A DNA stretch of 26,066 bases, from the NCBI GenBank assembly GCA_009602725.1, contig WELB01000129.1:182322-208387 (forward strand). The letters are read 5' to 3'. The stretch comes from Spirogloea muscicola. Lineage: Eukaryota > Streptophyta > Zygnematophyceae > Spirogloeales > Spirogloeaceae. Position 1 is the stretch's first letter, and the number at the start of each line of letters is the position of its first letter. Below, in pieces: positions 8,971 to 18,602 of the stretch. Position numbers and translations under genes: made by a program. The notes under the pieces are model-generated. The model saw only the letters and a list, made by a program, of their open reading frames with translations, had not been told where the DNA came from and did no database searches.

Positions 8971-9510
8971 GGGTCCTTGTATCTTGCTAGCCTTGTATTC
9001 TGTGATGATACGGCTGACAATGCAAGGATCCTTCTGATGCTCTGGCACTGACTAGTCTCTTGTGGTTGAGACACTTTGCCAGACCGTACTCGTGGATCTG
9101 CATCGACGGGCCGATTGATACTGTTGTCCACTTGCCCGCTGCATCCACAAGCCCGGGGTCGACCAATGTCAAGTGTTCCACCACCCCGGCAGCCACCGAC
9201 ATTGCCAGGTCAGTACTCGCCCGCGTAACCACCTGCGGTCGGCGGATTGCCTGTCTTTTGACAAGGAGGTGAAACCGACCGCCGATGGGCGGCGAGTCTG
9301 GCCATGTGCCAGAGGCTGGTCCATACCCAGTTCTGGCCCCTCCCTCGGCTGCGCTTGCTGCTTGCGTTTTGGGGATATGGCTTGCGCGCTGCCATGATTG
9401 CTTTGCTTTGCTGGGGCACCAGCTTGCTTAGTGTGTTGTGGTAGTATTGTCTTCTCGGTGTGTCTTGCGCCCTCCCACTGACTTGGCCTTCAGTGTGTTG
9501 GTGTAAAGGC

Positions 9511-11844
9511 ATGGAGTCCGAGGACTCAAGTGCGCAACTTAGCGCCCCTCCGCAAGGAGTGCCACCGGCCGACGTCGAGGATGTGGCCAACGAGTTGGCG
9601 GAGCTCCACGCGCTCGGACCAGACGGCCTTTCAACGGCCGATGCACAGCGCCTACGGCGCCTGAGGGAGCTCGTCGAGGCAGCGGCCCCTGGTGGGAACC
9701 CGCTGGTAACCCCAGTCCTGACGGCATTGAGCGAGGAGGTACGAGTTCTCATCAGCCGCTTGTCTTCGGATGAGCAGCGCACTCGTCGCCTCCGAGCGAA
9801 GGTCGACCGTGGTGCGCGGTTGGGCCGTGCCCAGCCGTGCCAACCGTCAAAGTTTGACGGGCAGGGGAGCCTCCCAGCCTGGATCAGAGAGATGAATGCA
9901 TGGTTCGTGCTATGCGAGGCGCCGGTGACGTCCCGAGTGGGAATCGCCGCCACCTACCTCACCGGTGATCCAGCCGCCATTTGGGAGAGTACAAAGGAGT
10001 CCTCGACGCCCAGAGAATATAATACCTGGGACTTCTTTACCCGCTCGTTGACCACCTTGTACGGAGAGGTCCATGCTGAGCTTAAGGCGCGTAATCAACT
10101 CGATGCTATGCGTATGGTAGACGATGATTTCGAAGTTTATGTGCGTCGTTTTCATCTTATTCTGATGAAATGTGGTAACATGAACCCGATGGACCAAGTC
10201 CAGTGGTTCAAAGCTGGTCTGCCGCAACATGTGGCGGTACTGTCCCAGCTTGACAAGCTCACCCATTATGTAGTCAGTACCCTCGATAAGTTCATAGAAC
10301 AAGTACGACAATCTTTCTTGATGTACCCAACAAAGAAGCGCTTATTCCGAGGTGAGGACCGTGACGCGCCAAGGCCTTCGGTGGTGAAGCGTCATAAGCC
10401 TAACCATGGTGGTAAGCCTCGACCCCCGCCTCGGTCGGCGGCAGTGCCCAAGGGCAAGGCCAAGGCCTTCGTCCCTGAGGAAGACCGAGCTTGCTACCGG
10501 TGCGGCAACAAGGGGCATCGCATTCGGGACTGCCTACAGCCGCCGAAGACTCCAGCGTCGTCTACACCATCCTCGACACGCCCTAAGGGCCAGTACAAGG
10601 ACAAGGGTAAAGGGAATAGTGAGTCCCCTTCCTTAACTTCCTTATGTGTAATTCAGCAGCGTGGTATGAATATGCTGTTTGAACTTGTAGGACGAGCATG
10701 TCCAAAGTCCGTTGTGCCAGTAGTATGCTCTGTGCATGAGCTTATGCAAGCACTGGTAGATGGTGGCCCCCTCGTTGTATGGGTTCCTTCTAATCAGCTG
10801 CAGAAAGCTGCGAACATGTATTTGAGCTGGATCAGTTTACACAGTACTAAAGAACCTGTCTTCTTTATTGTGCCGTGCAGTCGCGGAATGAATCCTCTAC
10901 CTCCAAAGGGGCTGGCTTTGCTGTGTCGCCGGAAGGCGGGCCACCTCCACGTGAAGTACGGAGTGAAGGACGGATCTCCAAGACCTTCTAAACTGCTCAT
11001 CTTCGTAGCTAGTAGTTATATTCTTACGGCAGTAGGTGCCTCAGCACTCAGCGCTGACGCGCCAACTATGTTGTTCTCAGGACTGGTGCCTAGTCAGCCA
11101 GCCCAGATCCTTATAGACACAGGGGCTGCTGTTTCTTGTGTTAGTAAGAATTTTGTGAGTGACAATGGTTTGATTGTAAAACCTACTACCATTTCACAAG
11201 CTACTTTGGCAAATGGACAAAGTGCCGAAATTGTGGGCCTATGTCAAGTTCCTCTAACCATTCAAAACTTAAAGACGGTTGTGTCTTGCCATGTCCTTGA
11301 GTTGGCATTGGGGTTTGATGTGATATTGGGCGATGACTGGTTGTGTTCTAATAAGGCCCTCCTTGACTTTGACGCGCGGACTTGCTCGGGCCGACAGGGT
11401 TCTCGTCGTTTTGTACTGCACAAAGACGTTCCCTTTATACCATCGCCTGTGACAGAATCCTCTCTTCAGCTGTCGGCTGTGCAGTTTAAGAGGGTCCTTC
11501 ACGCAGAACCCACCTCGGCTGTGTATCTGCTAACGGTGATGGAAAGTGAGTCCCCCCCTGACTCAGTAGTAGTGAGTAATGTGGCCTCACATGGTGCGGC
11601 TCTTGACAGCTTGTTGGAGGAATTTGCGGATGTGTTCCCCGATGCCCTCCCGGACGGTTTGCCTCCTGACCGAGGCGTGGCTCATACAATTCCACTAGAG
11701 CCCGGCGCTGTATCGCCGTACCGTCCAATGTATCGACTGAGTCCTCTCGAATTTCGGGAGATGCAGTCCAAGTGGAGGAACTGCTACGGAAAGGCCATAT
11801 TGAGCCTTCCCAGTCGCCGTACGGTGCACCAATCCACTTCGTAA
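9511..11844 (+). CDS. Gag-protease polyprotein with an unusual inserted domain
   Basis: 777 codons from the ATG at 9511, chosen because MESEDSS opens a typical acidic Gag start; the frame is open from 9460. It has a Gag core (about residues 100-260, with [26 protein letters not shown] and [10 protein letters not shown]) and a basic linker. A CCHC zinc knuckle follows ([14 protein letters not shown], 10492-10533). Next comes an unassigned segment of roughly 130 residues (about 10660-11030), then an aspartic protease with [10 protein letters not shown] near 11110 and LGDDWL downstream. The C-terminus enters the RT leader ([12 protein letters not shown]), then shifts out of frame near 11770 and stops at 11844. 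Gag coats the RNA and the protease matures the polyprotein. In most chromoviruses gag-pol is one ORF, so the late shift is probably a mutation. Confidence 0.93.
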   Translation: MESEDSSAQLSAPPQGVPPADVEDVANELAELHALGPDGLSTADAQRLRRLRELVEAAAPGGNPLVTPVLTALSEEVRVLISRLSSDEQRTRRLRAKVDRGARLGRAQPCQPSKFDGQGSLPAWIREMNAWFVLCEAPVTSRVGIAATYLTGDPAAIWESTKESSTPREYNTWDFFTRSLTTLYGEVHAELKARNQLDAMRMVDDDFEVYVRRFHLILMKCGNMNPMDQVQWFKAGLPQHVAVLSQLDKLTHYVVSTLDKFIEQVRQSFLMYPTKKRLFRGEDRDAPRPSVVKRHKPNHGGKPRPPPRSAAVPKGKAKAFVPEEDRACYRCGNKGHRIRDCLQPPKTPASSTPSSTRPKGQYKDKGKGNSESPSLTSLCVIQQRGMNMLFELVGRACPKSVVPVVCSVHELMQALVDGGPLVVWVPSNQLQKAANMYLSWISLHSTKEPVFFIVPCSRGMNPLPPKGLALLCRRKAGHLHVKYGVKDGSPRPSKLLIFVASSYILTAVGASALSADAPTMLFSGLVPSQPAQILIDTGAAVSCVSKNFVSDNGLIVKPTTISQATLANGQSAEIVGLCQVPLTIQNLKTVVSCHVLELALGFDVILGDDWLCSNKALLDFDARTCSGRQGSRRFVLHKDVPFIPSPVTESSLQLSAVQFKRVLHAEPTSAVYLLTVMESESPPDSVVVSNVASHGAALDSLLEEFADVFPDALPDGLPPDRGVAHTIPLEPGAVSPYRPMYRLSPLEFREMQSKWRNCYGKAILSLPSRRTVHQSTS

Positions 11845-14501
11845 AGAAGAAGGATGGTAGTCTTCGTATGTGCATCGATTATCGAGCCTTAAACAAGCTC
11901 ACCGTCAAGAATCGGTATCCTTTGCCTCGAATAGACGACCTGTTCGACCGTCTAGCGGGAGCTAATGTGTTCAGCTCCCTCGATTTGCAAAGTGGTTATC
12001 ATCAAATTCGTATTACCCCTGAGGACGTCCCGAAGTCGGCATTCCGTACGCCGCTCGGTCACTTCCAGTTCAAGGTGCTCAGCTTTGGTTTGACCAACGC
12101 ACCTGCCACATTTCAGGCGGTAATGACGAAAGTCTTTGGCCCCCTACTGTATGACTTTGTGCTGGTCTATCTGGATGACATACTGGTGTTTAGTAAAACG
12201 CCTGAGGAGCACGTACGTCATTTGCGGCAAGTGCTGCAACTATTACGTGCAAACCAGTTGTATGCCAAGAGATCCAAATGTGTATTCAACCAGCCTGAGC
12301 TCACCTACTTAGGGCATGTTGTAGGCAAAGACGGGGTACGCGTCGACCCCAAAAAGACTTCAGCAGTAAAGGACTGGCCTGTGCCACGGAATGTGCCATC
12401 GTTGCGGTCCTTCTTGGGATTCGCAAATTACTTCCGCAAGTTTCTACAAGGGTACGGAAGTATGGCATCTCCTCTTACGAAGCTCACTCGTAAGGACGTC
12501 AGCTGGGTGTGGACGTCGGAATGCCAGAAGGCATTCGAGGATATCAAACGGGTCCTGGTGAATCCACCTGTTTTGGCCTTGCCTCGAGAAGGCGTGCCAT
12601 TTGAAGTAGTATGTGACGCCTCTTTGATCGGCATTGGTGCCGTACTCTTGCAGGAGGGTCATCCCGTAGCATTTGAAAGTCGCCTGCTTCGTCCTGCAGA
12701 GCGTAACTACACTACGGGGGAGCAAGAGCTCCTTGCTGTTGTGCACGCCTTACGTGTGTGGCGTTGCTATCTCGAGGGTGTTGACTTTACGGTCGTAACG
12801 GATCATTGCCCGTTGACCTATTTTCACACACAACAGCAATTGAGCAGGCGTCAAACACGGTGGGCTGAGTGTATAGCACAATTCCGTTTCCAGTGGTTGT
12901 ACCGCCCTGGACGTATGAATGTTGCGGACCCGGTAAGTCGCAACATTGCAGGGGCTGCTGTGGCGGCTGTCTTGCACGCTTCAAGGGGTCAGACCGCAGA
13001 CGTGCGGCCTACTCGTGGAACTGCTCGGCAGTCCACCGCCAACCTCTCTGAGCTGTATGTGCGTATTCGTGATGGGTATGGCACAGACCCATGGTTTGCG
13101 GCTAAAACCAATACACGCACACTAGTAAATGACCAAGGCTTTTGGTGGCGAGGTGACGCCATTGTAGTTCCTGACTGCAATGCCTTGCGCACCAGTATCT
13201 TGCAAGAACTGCATGAGCCTCCGTATAGTGGTCATTTGGGTATGGGAAAGACGAAGAAAGCCGTCCAGCTTCTCTTCTGGTGGCCGGACTTGAAAGCTCA
13301 AGTAGAGTCTTTTGTAAGGACTTGTGCCACCTGCCAGCGCAGTAAGGCACGCTCTCATAAGCCTGCCGGGTTGCTCCAACCGTTGGAGATTCCTCCGAGG
13401 AACTGGTCTGATGTAAGTGTGGATTTCATCACCCATTTGCCGAAGACGAAAAAGGGTCATGATGCCATTGTCGTATTTGTGGATCGTCTGAGTAAAATGG
13501 CGCATTTTGTGCCTACGACCACAAAGGTGTCAGCCAAAGAGTTCGCTGGTATCTTCGTGGACCGCGTATGGAAACTGCACGGAGTCCCCGAGCGGATCGT
13601 GTCTGACCGCGATCCTCGCTTTACGGGGCACTTCTGGAAGGAAGTGTGCAGGCTGATTGGCACCCAGCAATCCATGTCCACGGCTTTCCATCCCCAGACA
13701 GATGGTCAGACGGAAAGAATGAATCGGGTGTTGGAAGACATGTTGCGGCATTTTGTAAACCCCAGTCAAAGTGACTGGGATGAGTATCTTGCTCCAGCGG
13801 AGTACGCCGTGAACAATGCCTTCTACGAGTCAACCAAGAATACACCCTTCTTTCTTAATTATGGTCAGCATCCCCGAGCACCTTTACAGGTGGGGAGGCC
13901 GGAACGTGTGCCGGCCGCAGTAACTTTTACCGGGAACCTCCTGGAAGCTCAGCGGAGGGCTAGGCAATGCTTGGAGATTGCCCAGCAACGGCAAAAGCAG
14001 TACGCTGATCGACGTCGACGGGATATATCCTTCGACGTGGGTTCTCAAGTGCTACTCAGCACAAAGCATCTCTCCATGCGGGCTGTCGGTACGCCTAAAT
14101 TGCTACCAAAGTGGGTTGGACCTTTTCGTGTAGTGCGTCTGGTCGGCAAAGTTGCGTACGAGCTGGACACGCCGGTACATTGGAAAATCCATAAAGTATT
14201 CCATGTGTCCCAGCTCGAACCATTCCATACGGATGGTCGTGTCCAACCGCCCCCACCTTCCCTTGTCGTCAAGGATAATGAAGAGTTTGAGGTGGAGGAG
14301 ATCTTGTCTCACCGCGACAAACTCCGTGGGCGACGTAAGTCCCGAGAGTATCTTGTAAAGTGGAAAGGCTATGGGCCTGAACACAATACGTGGGAACCTT
14401 CGGGCCATCTTGCCCATTGCCCGTCCGTTCTCCGTAAGTATCTTGCAAAGAAGAAACTCCCTCCTTTGCGTAGTACTTCTATGACTACCCGTCAAAAGTA
14501 A
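11772..14501 (+). CDS. Pol: RT, RNase H, integrase, chromodomain
   Basis: 909 codons in the frame one base behind gag-protease, overlapping it by 73 bases. The frame opens mid-domain without an ATG; the first Met in frame is at residue 33. RT: residues 1-170, YLDD at 133-136, with [20 protein letters not shown]. RNase H: about 276-390, CDAS (Asp282) and TDH (Asp344). Integrase: HHCC zinc site at His481, His488, Cys518 and Cys521, catalytic Asp551, Asp612 and Glu648 (D-35-E spacing), and GPF motif near 783. Chromodomain: about 838-892, [19 protein letters not shown] and NTWEP. The chromodomain normally steers integration toward marked chromatin. All catalytic residues are present, so only the frame break upstream appears disabling. 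Confidence 0.95.
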   Translation: MEELLRKGHIEPSQSPYGAPIHFVKKKDGSLRMCIDYRALNKLTVKNRYPLPRIDDLFDRLAGANVFSSLDLQSGYHQIRITPEDVPKSAFRTPLGHFQFKVLSFGLTNAPATFQAVMTKVFGPLLYDFVLVYLDDILVFSKTPEEHVRHLRQVLQLLRANQLYAKRSKCVFNQPELTYLGHVVGKDGVRVDPKKTSAVKDWPVPRNVPSLRSFLGFANYFRKFLQGYGSMASPLTKLTRKDVSWVWTSECQKAFEDIKRVLVNPPVLALPREGVPFEVVCDASLIGIGAVLLQEGHPVAFESRLLRPAERNYTTGEQELLAVVHALRVWRCYLEGVDFTVVTDHCPLTYFHTQQQLSRRQTRWAECIAQFRFQWLYRPGRMNVADPVSRNIAGAAVAAVLHASRGQTADVRPTRGTARQSTANLSELYVRIRDGYGTDPWFAAKTNTRTLVNDQGFWWRGDAIVVPDCNALRTSILQELHEPPYSGHLGMGKTKKAVQLLFWWPDLKAQVESFVRTCATCQRSKARSHKPAGLLQPLEIPPRNWSDVSVDFITHLPKTKKGHDAIVVFVDRLSKMAHFVPTTTKVSAKEFAGIFVDRVWKLHGVPERIVSDRDPRFTGHFWKEVCRLIGTQQSMSTAFHPQTDGQTERMNRVLEDMLRHFVNPSQSDWDEYLAPAEYAVNNAFYESTKNTPFFLNYGQHPRAPLQVGRPERVPAAVTFTGNLLEAQRRARQCLEIAQQRQKQYADRRRRDISFDVGSQVLLSTKHLSMRAVGTPKLLPKWVGPFRVVRLVGKVAYELDTPVHWKIHKVFHVSQLEPFHTDGRVQPPPPSLVVKDNEEFEVEEILSHRDKLRGRRKSREYLVKWKGYGPEHNTWEPSGHLAHCPSVLRKYLAKKKLPPLRSTSMTTRQK

Positions 14502-14554
14502 TTTGACGAACTCTCCTTCCGTACCAAGTCCTTGTTCCCGAGGACGTGAACATC

Positions 14555-14568
14555 AAAGTGGGGAGGAA
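14555..14568 (+). other. Polypurine tract
   Basis: aaagtggggaggaa lies directly against the 3' LTR start (TGTAACG at 14569). It is nearly all purine, as expected for the plus-strand primer left by RNase H. Confidence 0.8.
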
Positions 14569-15445
14569 TGTAACGTCCCCATCCGTTACGTGACGTTTAA
14601 CCGTGGGTTGAACGCTAACGCGTGGTAACGGCACGCGGCCCCGGTATCGTTGGCGTGCGACACGTGGGCGACGCGCGGGCAAGTGAGACGCAGCTCACCG
14701 CGGCTCGCCGGAGCTGTCGCCGCAGGGCCGCCCGGGCCCCCGGGCCATGGCCGCCGCCGCCCTCACGACCGTTCCGCAGGGCGGCACCGCGCAGGGCGGC
14801 ACTGCGACGTGCCCGTCGGCGGCATGTCCGCCGAACTGGTGAGCGCCACCTCTTGGCCGCCGGACTCGTAGTGACATACCTGTGACGCGTGTAGCGCTGT
14901 GACGCGCCTGGCGGCGCCGCGCAGGGCGGCACCGCGCAGGGCGGCGTCGCCGCCCTCACAACCCGTATCCCCCCGTAGGGCCCGCCTTCTCGAGGTGGGC
15001 CTTGAGGCGAGCCTCCCAGAGACCCTTGGGGAGGGGTGGCACATGAAGCACTATAAGTAGGGCTGAGACCAGCCTCCGGGGACCCGGCTCTGGTCAGCGA
15101 AGCCCACGCCAGAGAGAGGCGCGCAGCCCTGCTGCCGCCTGCTGCCGCAGCTCGTCCGCGCAGCCCTGCTGCTGCCTGCTGCTGCAGCCCGACGCCGCAA
15201 CCTGTCCCTGCGGATCTTCATCGGCTCTTCTGAAGGTAGACTGTGGCTGCTCCCTTTGGGGACAGTTGCTGGCCCGTACCGAGAGGTGAGTCGCCGCCTG
15301 TCGGCGGCGCCTCAGGGCAAGGTATTCCGCTGCGTGTGCATGTGGTGCTTCTCTGTGCTGGGGGTTTCGTCTCTAAACCCCAGAGACAGAAACCAATCAG
15401 GACGTCCTAACCCTTAACTGCTTGTGAAGGGCTTAGAATGCTTCA
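14569..15445 (+). repeat. 3' LTR of the chromovirus (877 bp)
   Basis: Same ends as the 5' LTR (TGTAACG...GCTTCA), and 15 bases longer through one extra gcagggcggcaccgc unit around 14925-14940. Visible substitutions against the 5' copy include cctgtagcgca/cgtgtagcgct, gcacgtg/gcacatg and ggctgcgcc/ggcggcgcc. The TATA-like element is at 15052. It is followed at once by part of a family-3 LTR. Confidence 0.95.
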
Positions 15446-15734
15446 CAGGGAGCCTTAGGGGCTGAGGCTCGACAGTTGAAGCCCGTGAAGCCCAGAGCAG
15501 CCTTGCTGCTGCTCGCCGCCGCAGCCGCCACCGCACTGCGCTGCGGGGCCTGCTGGGCCGGCCTGCGCCCAGGAGGTGGAGTCGCCGCCGGACGGCGGCG
15601 CCACAGGGCCTATCTTCCGCTGCGCGACGCGCTAGTGCTTCCACGTGTAGTGGGTTGGCCCCTAAACACCCTACGGCCAAACCCAATAAGGACTGCTCAC
15701 TTTAAATGCGTGTGTAGGGCGAGGATTCACTACA
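15446..15734 (+). repeat. Family 3 LTR, 3' part only
   Basis: Homologous to the reverse complement of the solo LTR at 4543-5065: a ccttaggggctgaggctcga block, the shared gaggtggagtcgccgcc and cttccgctgcgcg blocks, and the end tgtgtagggcgagg..tcactaca at 15734. Its 5' part is missing; the chromovirus 3' LTR replaces it. Because the missing part is not found left of 8096, this is not a simple insertion of the chromovirus into this LTR. Confidence 0.85.
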
Positions 15735-16600
15735 CGAGTGGACGGCATGAGCAAGAGAGCGCTGGAGGGACACGGAGAGCCGCATCCGAAAGGCCTGGGC
15801 CAGGGAGCCGGCCGCGTTGAAGCCGGGCAGCCCCCCTGGCAGACCCAGCCGCCGCTCGATGGCCTGCCGGGCAAGCCGCTGGAGGAGATTCAGCCAGCCG
15901 CTGCCATAAGCCCCGTGGACGTCTATGTATGGCCAGGGCCGCGAAGTCGTCGCCGGAGGGGTGATCCGCGTGCTTCCGCTCCTTGCCGCGGATCGCCACA
16001 ACGACCGCATGCCCCGCGGTCGACGCCGACTTGGAGGAGTTAAAGGGATCGACACAGTCGGCGGTCACCACATCCGCGATGATACGCGGACCGCCGCCGG
16101 GCGGGATGGCGACGAGGTCAGCGCGCCGGCCATCGGCGTCGCGCAGGATGGGCATAATCGACGTGTGCTCCACGGCCACCTTGTAACCCGCCTCGATGAA
16201 GATGCCGTGCATGCCGTCTCTGAGAAGGTCATGGGAGCCGGTCCTCTCGCCGCCGTGGGCACAACGGAGCATGTGGGCCGCCAGCGTCGCAGGGTCAGCG
16301 TGGCGGGCACCGCACTCGCATTGCATGACTCCGACGACGCAAGGGGGGAGGAGGCCCAGAAGCCGGTGCACCGCCGTCCTGTAGACTGCGTCAGGCATTG
16401 TGAGAGCCGTGTGGATGGGGAGCGCGGATACCCACGCCGCCGCCCCCGGGGAGGCGGCTGAGAGAAGCCGGGCGCGCCCTCGAATGTCTTGCGGCGGAAG
16501 GAGCTCCACCACCGGGTCGTAGGCCGCTTTGTCCACCAAGGAGGGCGCTTGGTCGATGGGTGACAATGCAAAGTGATAACCTTGCGCCATGCGCCGCCAT
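15735..16600 (-). pseudogene. LINE relic: zinc knuckle and endonuclease-like C-terminal region
   Basis: From about 16590 the minus strand reads RARLLSAASPGAAAWVSALP, a motif typical of the region behind RT in algal non-LTR elements. A C-x-C-x12-H-x3-C knuckle follows (Cys91, Cys93, His106, Cys110 counted from the Met at 16590). Next comes HDLLRDGM, then RRADL (Asp158) and RIIADVV (Asp173). The D-x14-D pattern is that of the restriction-enzyme-like endonuclease of R2-type elements, which nicks target DNA to prime reverse transcription. A 4-bp duplication near 15924-15931 shifts the frame; DVHGAYG and WLNLLQRLARQAIE continue in the next one. RT itself is absent (5' truncation near 16600), and the 3' end is cut by an LTR at 15735. 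It is dead. Confidence 0.8.
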
Positions 16601-16740
16601 CAGTGGAAATAAAGAATGCCTCAATCGTGAGAAGATTCACGCCAGCCCCAAGCCTGCGTATAGGACCTAATCAAATATTGCAGCCAACGAGCGCGAGAAA
16701 GCTCTCATGGGTCATAAATCTCGGGAGTGGAGCTTCCCTT

Positions 16741-16835
16741 CTTAGCGCTCCCCCTGGCCGAGAAGTCGTACTTTGTTCATTCTTTTTTGGGCTGGCTGTT
16801 CCAGCCCCTATTATCAATGGGCGAGCTCTTTCTTC
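16741..16835. repeat. Direct repeat with hairpin, copy 1
   Basis: Starts cttagcgct, carries tcgtactttgttcattc and a T run, then a perfect 7-bp stem (GGGCTGG ctgtt CCAGCCC, 16789-16807), and ends gggcgagctctttcttc. Copy 2 lies about 667 bases to the right in the same orientation. Confidence 0.85.
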
Positions 16836-16907
16836 CCTTCACGGAGTTTCACCACTGAAGAGGCGCACCAATCAGGTGTGCAGCGGCAAGACCCACTCTT
16901 GCCTCCC

Positions 16908-17363
16908 TCAGCCGTGCCGCATAGCACGAGCCAATCCGTGATATCGTCCAGCCACGGTTGGCGGCCCCCCGGCTCCATGTGGCCAGAGTAAATTCGGGGT
17001 GCGGACGGGCGACCCGACCCACGAAGGGTGTTCGCCTGGCTCTGGCGGCTCTGGCCTTGTGCAATTCATGCACCGGGGCCCCTTGCAACCAGTGCACTTG
17101 GGCCCAGGCCCTCCGCCGACGCCGACGCTCAGCGGTATTGAGCGTGGCCTGCACCTCCTCGCAAACGCCCCCAAGGCGTGTGAGGCAGGTCCGATACCCA
17201 TCTCCGCCTCCAGACTCTCCGCAAGGAGTGCGACTTGGGGCAAGACCACCGGCGACAGGCCGCCAGGGCCGGTAGCCGTCCGGAGGGTCGGACCATCAGG
17301 GCCGGCCATCGTCCGGAGCTCCGTCCGGAGTCGGTGTGCCAGCTCGTTGGTCTGCGCCTCCAC
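16908..17363 (-). CDS. Hypothetical ORF, possible gag relic
   Basis: 151 codons starting about 660 bases inside the primer site of the minus-strand element, which is where a gag gene would start. The first third looks helical (ELAHRLRTELRTM, LAESLEAEMG). A cysteine cluster, CTGCKGPRCMNC, lies near the middle, followed by a Pro/Gly-rich tail. The cluster is not a CCHC knuckle. I recognise no family, and a chance frame in GC-rich DNA cannot be excluded. Confidence 0.3.
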   Translation of the reverse strand: MEAQTNELAHRLRTELRTMAGPDGPTLRTATGPGGLSPVVLPQVALLAESLEAEMGIGPASHALGAFARRCRPRSIPLSVGVGGGPGPKCTGCKGPRCMNCTRPEPPEPGEHPSWVGSPVRTPNLLWPHGAGGPPTVAGRYHGLARAMRHG

Positions 17364-17407
17364 TGCAATTGGTTGAGCAGCCGGCCGAGGAGGACTGGGC
17401 CGATTTT

Positions 17408-17506
17408 CTTAGCGCTTCCCCTTGGGCCCCTTCTCGTACTTTGTTCATTCTTTTTTTGGGCTGGCTTTTCCAGCCCCTATCCTCAAAGGGCGAGCGCTTT
17501 CTTCTT
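17408..17506. repeat. Direct repeat with hairpin, copy 2
   Basis: Matches copy 1 from cttagcgct through tcgtactttgttcattc, the T run and the hairpin (GGGCTGG ctttt CCAGCCC, 17458-17476) to gggcgagcgctttcttc. The loop differs but the stem is intact in both copies. Confidence 0.85.
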
Positions 17507-18025
17507 ACTGGGGCGCGCACTGGAGTATCGGACTCCATGCCTCCTAACGGAAAACTGAGTGATCAAGTCAGAATCCGATGGTCAGCATATCAAGACTCCA
17601 TATTGAGTAGCAGGACACCGCAATACTGGTGCCCAAGTAAGCGAGCAAGCAAGACAGCGCGCTAATCCGTAACCCCATACAGCATGCCAGACAAGCAACT
17701 GCAGAGAAGGTCCAAAACCGGAGCACAAAGCCGAGCTTGGTGGAACGATTGACCTTTGCCGCCCAGCGGCTGCCGGTCTCACCTGCCACTCTCAGATGGG
17801 CTATCGCCGACAGGCCGTGGACGCGTGCGTAGGAAAGTCGGCAGCCGTTGCCGATGGTCGTGGCGCCGGGTCAACAAAATTGCGATTGCCGCCCGACTGC
17901 ACTGCCACATCCCTGCTCTGACAGAATTTCTCTCGCTCAAACGAGAAAAGCAGAGCAGAAAATCAAGACGATCCATGCATCAGCTGTCTGTTAAAGAGAA
18001 CAAGACCTGCAAGATGCACGAACAG
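17507..18025. other. Leader-like region of the minus-strand element
   Basis: No significant open frame or recognised motif on either strand. It lies between the second hairpin repeat and the primer site, so in the minus-strand element it would be the untranslated leader. Confidence 0.4.
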
Positions 18026-18037
18026 CCTCTGATACCA
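18026..18037 (-). other. Primer-binding site (minus strand), initiator tRNA-Met type
   Basis: The minus strand reads TGGTATCAGAGG two bases inside the LTR end at 18040. Sequence and spacing equal those of the chromovirus at 8960. This shows that the LTR at 18040 is a 5' LTR of a minus-strand element. Confidence 0.9.
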
Positions 18038-18039
18038 AA

Positions 18040-18325
18040 TGTCATGACTCGACCCCTGTAGACAGGCAATCAGGCGGTCAAGTCCTGATTGGGTTCGGAT
18101 GTAGGGACTTAGGAGCAAACCCCTACACCGTGAAGCACCTCGCGCCTCGCGCGCAGCGGAAGTCTTGCCCTTTGGAGCCGCCGTCAGGCGGCGTCTCCAC
18201 CTCCCGGGCACCAGCCCGCAGCTAGCCCACCAAGGGCCGGCCACGGACGCCTGGCAGCGAGCCGGCAGCGTCCTGCCGGCGACGGGCTGCAGCAGCAGGC
18301 GCAGCAGCAGGGCTGCACCGCTCTC
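18040..18325 (-). repeat. Truncated 5' LTR, family 2
   Basis: The reverse complement matches the 3' part of the solo LTR at 2903-3588: terminus GAGTCATGACA, the gtgtaggggtttg..nnctaagtccctac block, ggtggagacgccgcctgacggc, and the (ctg)ctgcgcctgctgctgcag stretch. Similarity stops at about 18325, so roughly 400 bp (the U3 side) is missing. The next bases are already coding sequence of HAP2. Confidence 0.88.
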
Positions 18326-18363
18326 CCTCGCCGTTGAGTGCCGCTCTCCCTCGCTGTTGAGTG
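18318..18363 (+). repeat. 23-bp tandem duplication at the LTR-HAP2 junction
   Basis: ccgctctccctcgccgttgag + tg (18318-18340) is repeated at 18341-18363 with one mismatch. The first copy begins in the last bases that align with the LTR. It may be a scar of the rearrangement that joined the truncated LTR to HAP2. Confidence 0.75.
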
Positions 18364-18602
18364 CCTCGCTGCTCGCTCAGCGTTGGTACCTGGTCCAGGC
18401 TATCGTCATCGCAAAGAGTGACATCACCGAGTGCGTGGTGCAAGGCCCACATGGAGAGGGGAGCTCGCGGCAAGGAATCAGTTCAGCGCCGGCGCCTGCT
18501 CCCTCACATAGGCCGACGGGAAGGTCCAGTCCTGCTTCTTCGATGGCAACCATGGACTGCCAGAAGAAGGTGGTTATCAGCATTACCGTCTCCAATGGCC
18601 AG
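18326..18602 (+). pseudogene. HAP2: HAP2 exon 1 (signal-peptide end and first conserved block)
   Basis: The frame reads LLSASLLAQRWYLVQA, a plausible signal-peptide tail, then IVIAKSDITEC and, after a Pro/Ser-rich stretch of about 35 residues, DCQKKVVISITVSNGQ followed by donor gtatgt at 18603. In HAP2 the first Cys and the DC..K block are normally only a few residues apart, so the linker is unusually long. No in-frame ATG lies upstream; the frame runs back into the LTR. The start codon is missing or sits in an exon outside this stretch. Confidence 0.8.

Larger units (their letters stand above)
8096..15445 (+). mobile_element. Ty3/gypsy chromovirus, nearly complete (7.35 kb)
   Basis: A 5' LTR (8096-8957) is followed by a primer-binding site at 8960, a gag-protease ORF, an RT-RNase H-integrase-chromodomain ORF, a polypurine tract and a 3' LTR (14569-15445). 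Protease-RT-RNase H-integrase order is that of Ty3/gypsy, and the C-terminal chromodomain places it in the chromoviruses. By eye the LTRs differ at about seven bases plus one 15-bp indel over about 860 bp, so insertion was fairly recent. A one-base frame break separates gag-protease from RT. The immediate flanks (gagac left, caggg right) are not a target duplication, and they belong to different repeats, so one flank was probably exchanged or deleted after insertion. Confidence 0.95.
16640..18039 (-). mobile_element. Internal remnant of a minus-strand family-2 LTR element
   Basis: Bounded on the right by a primer-binding site and LTR (18026-18325), and on the left by the LINE relic. No protease, RT or integrase motif is found in any frame, so the element is either internally deleted or a non-autonomous type. 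It contains two direct repeats with a hairpin (16741-16835, 17408-17506) and one modest minus-strand ORF between them. No 3' LTR is present. Confidence 0.6.

Noticed and set aside
9910-10311. Antisense open frames opposite gag and pol
   Set aside because: The sense strand carries the well-defined Gag/Pol domains; the antisense frames have no recognisable motif.
18165-18325. HAP2 starting inside the LTR at 18165
   Set aside because: The frame is open but begins with TTG, and the sequence is plainly antisense LTR shared with the solo LTR at 2903-3588.
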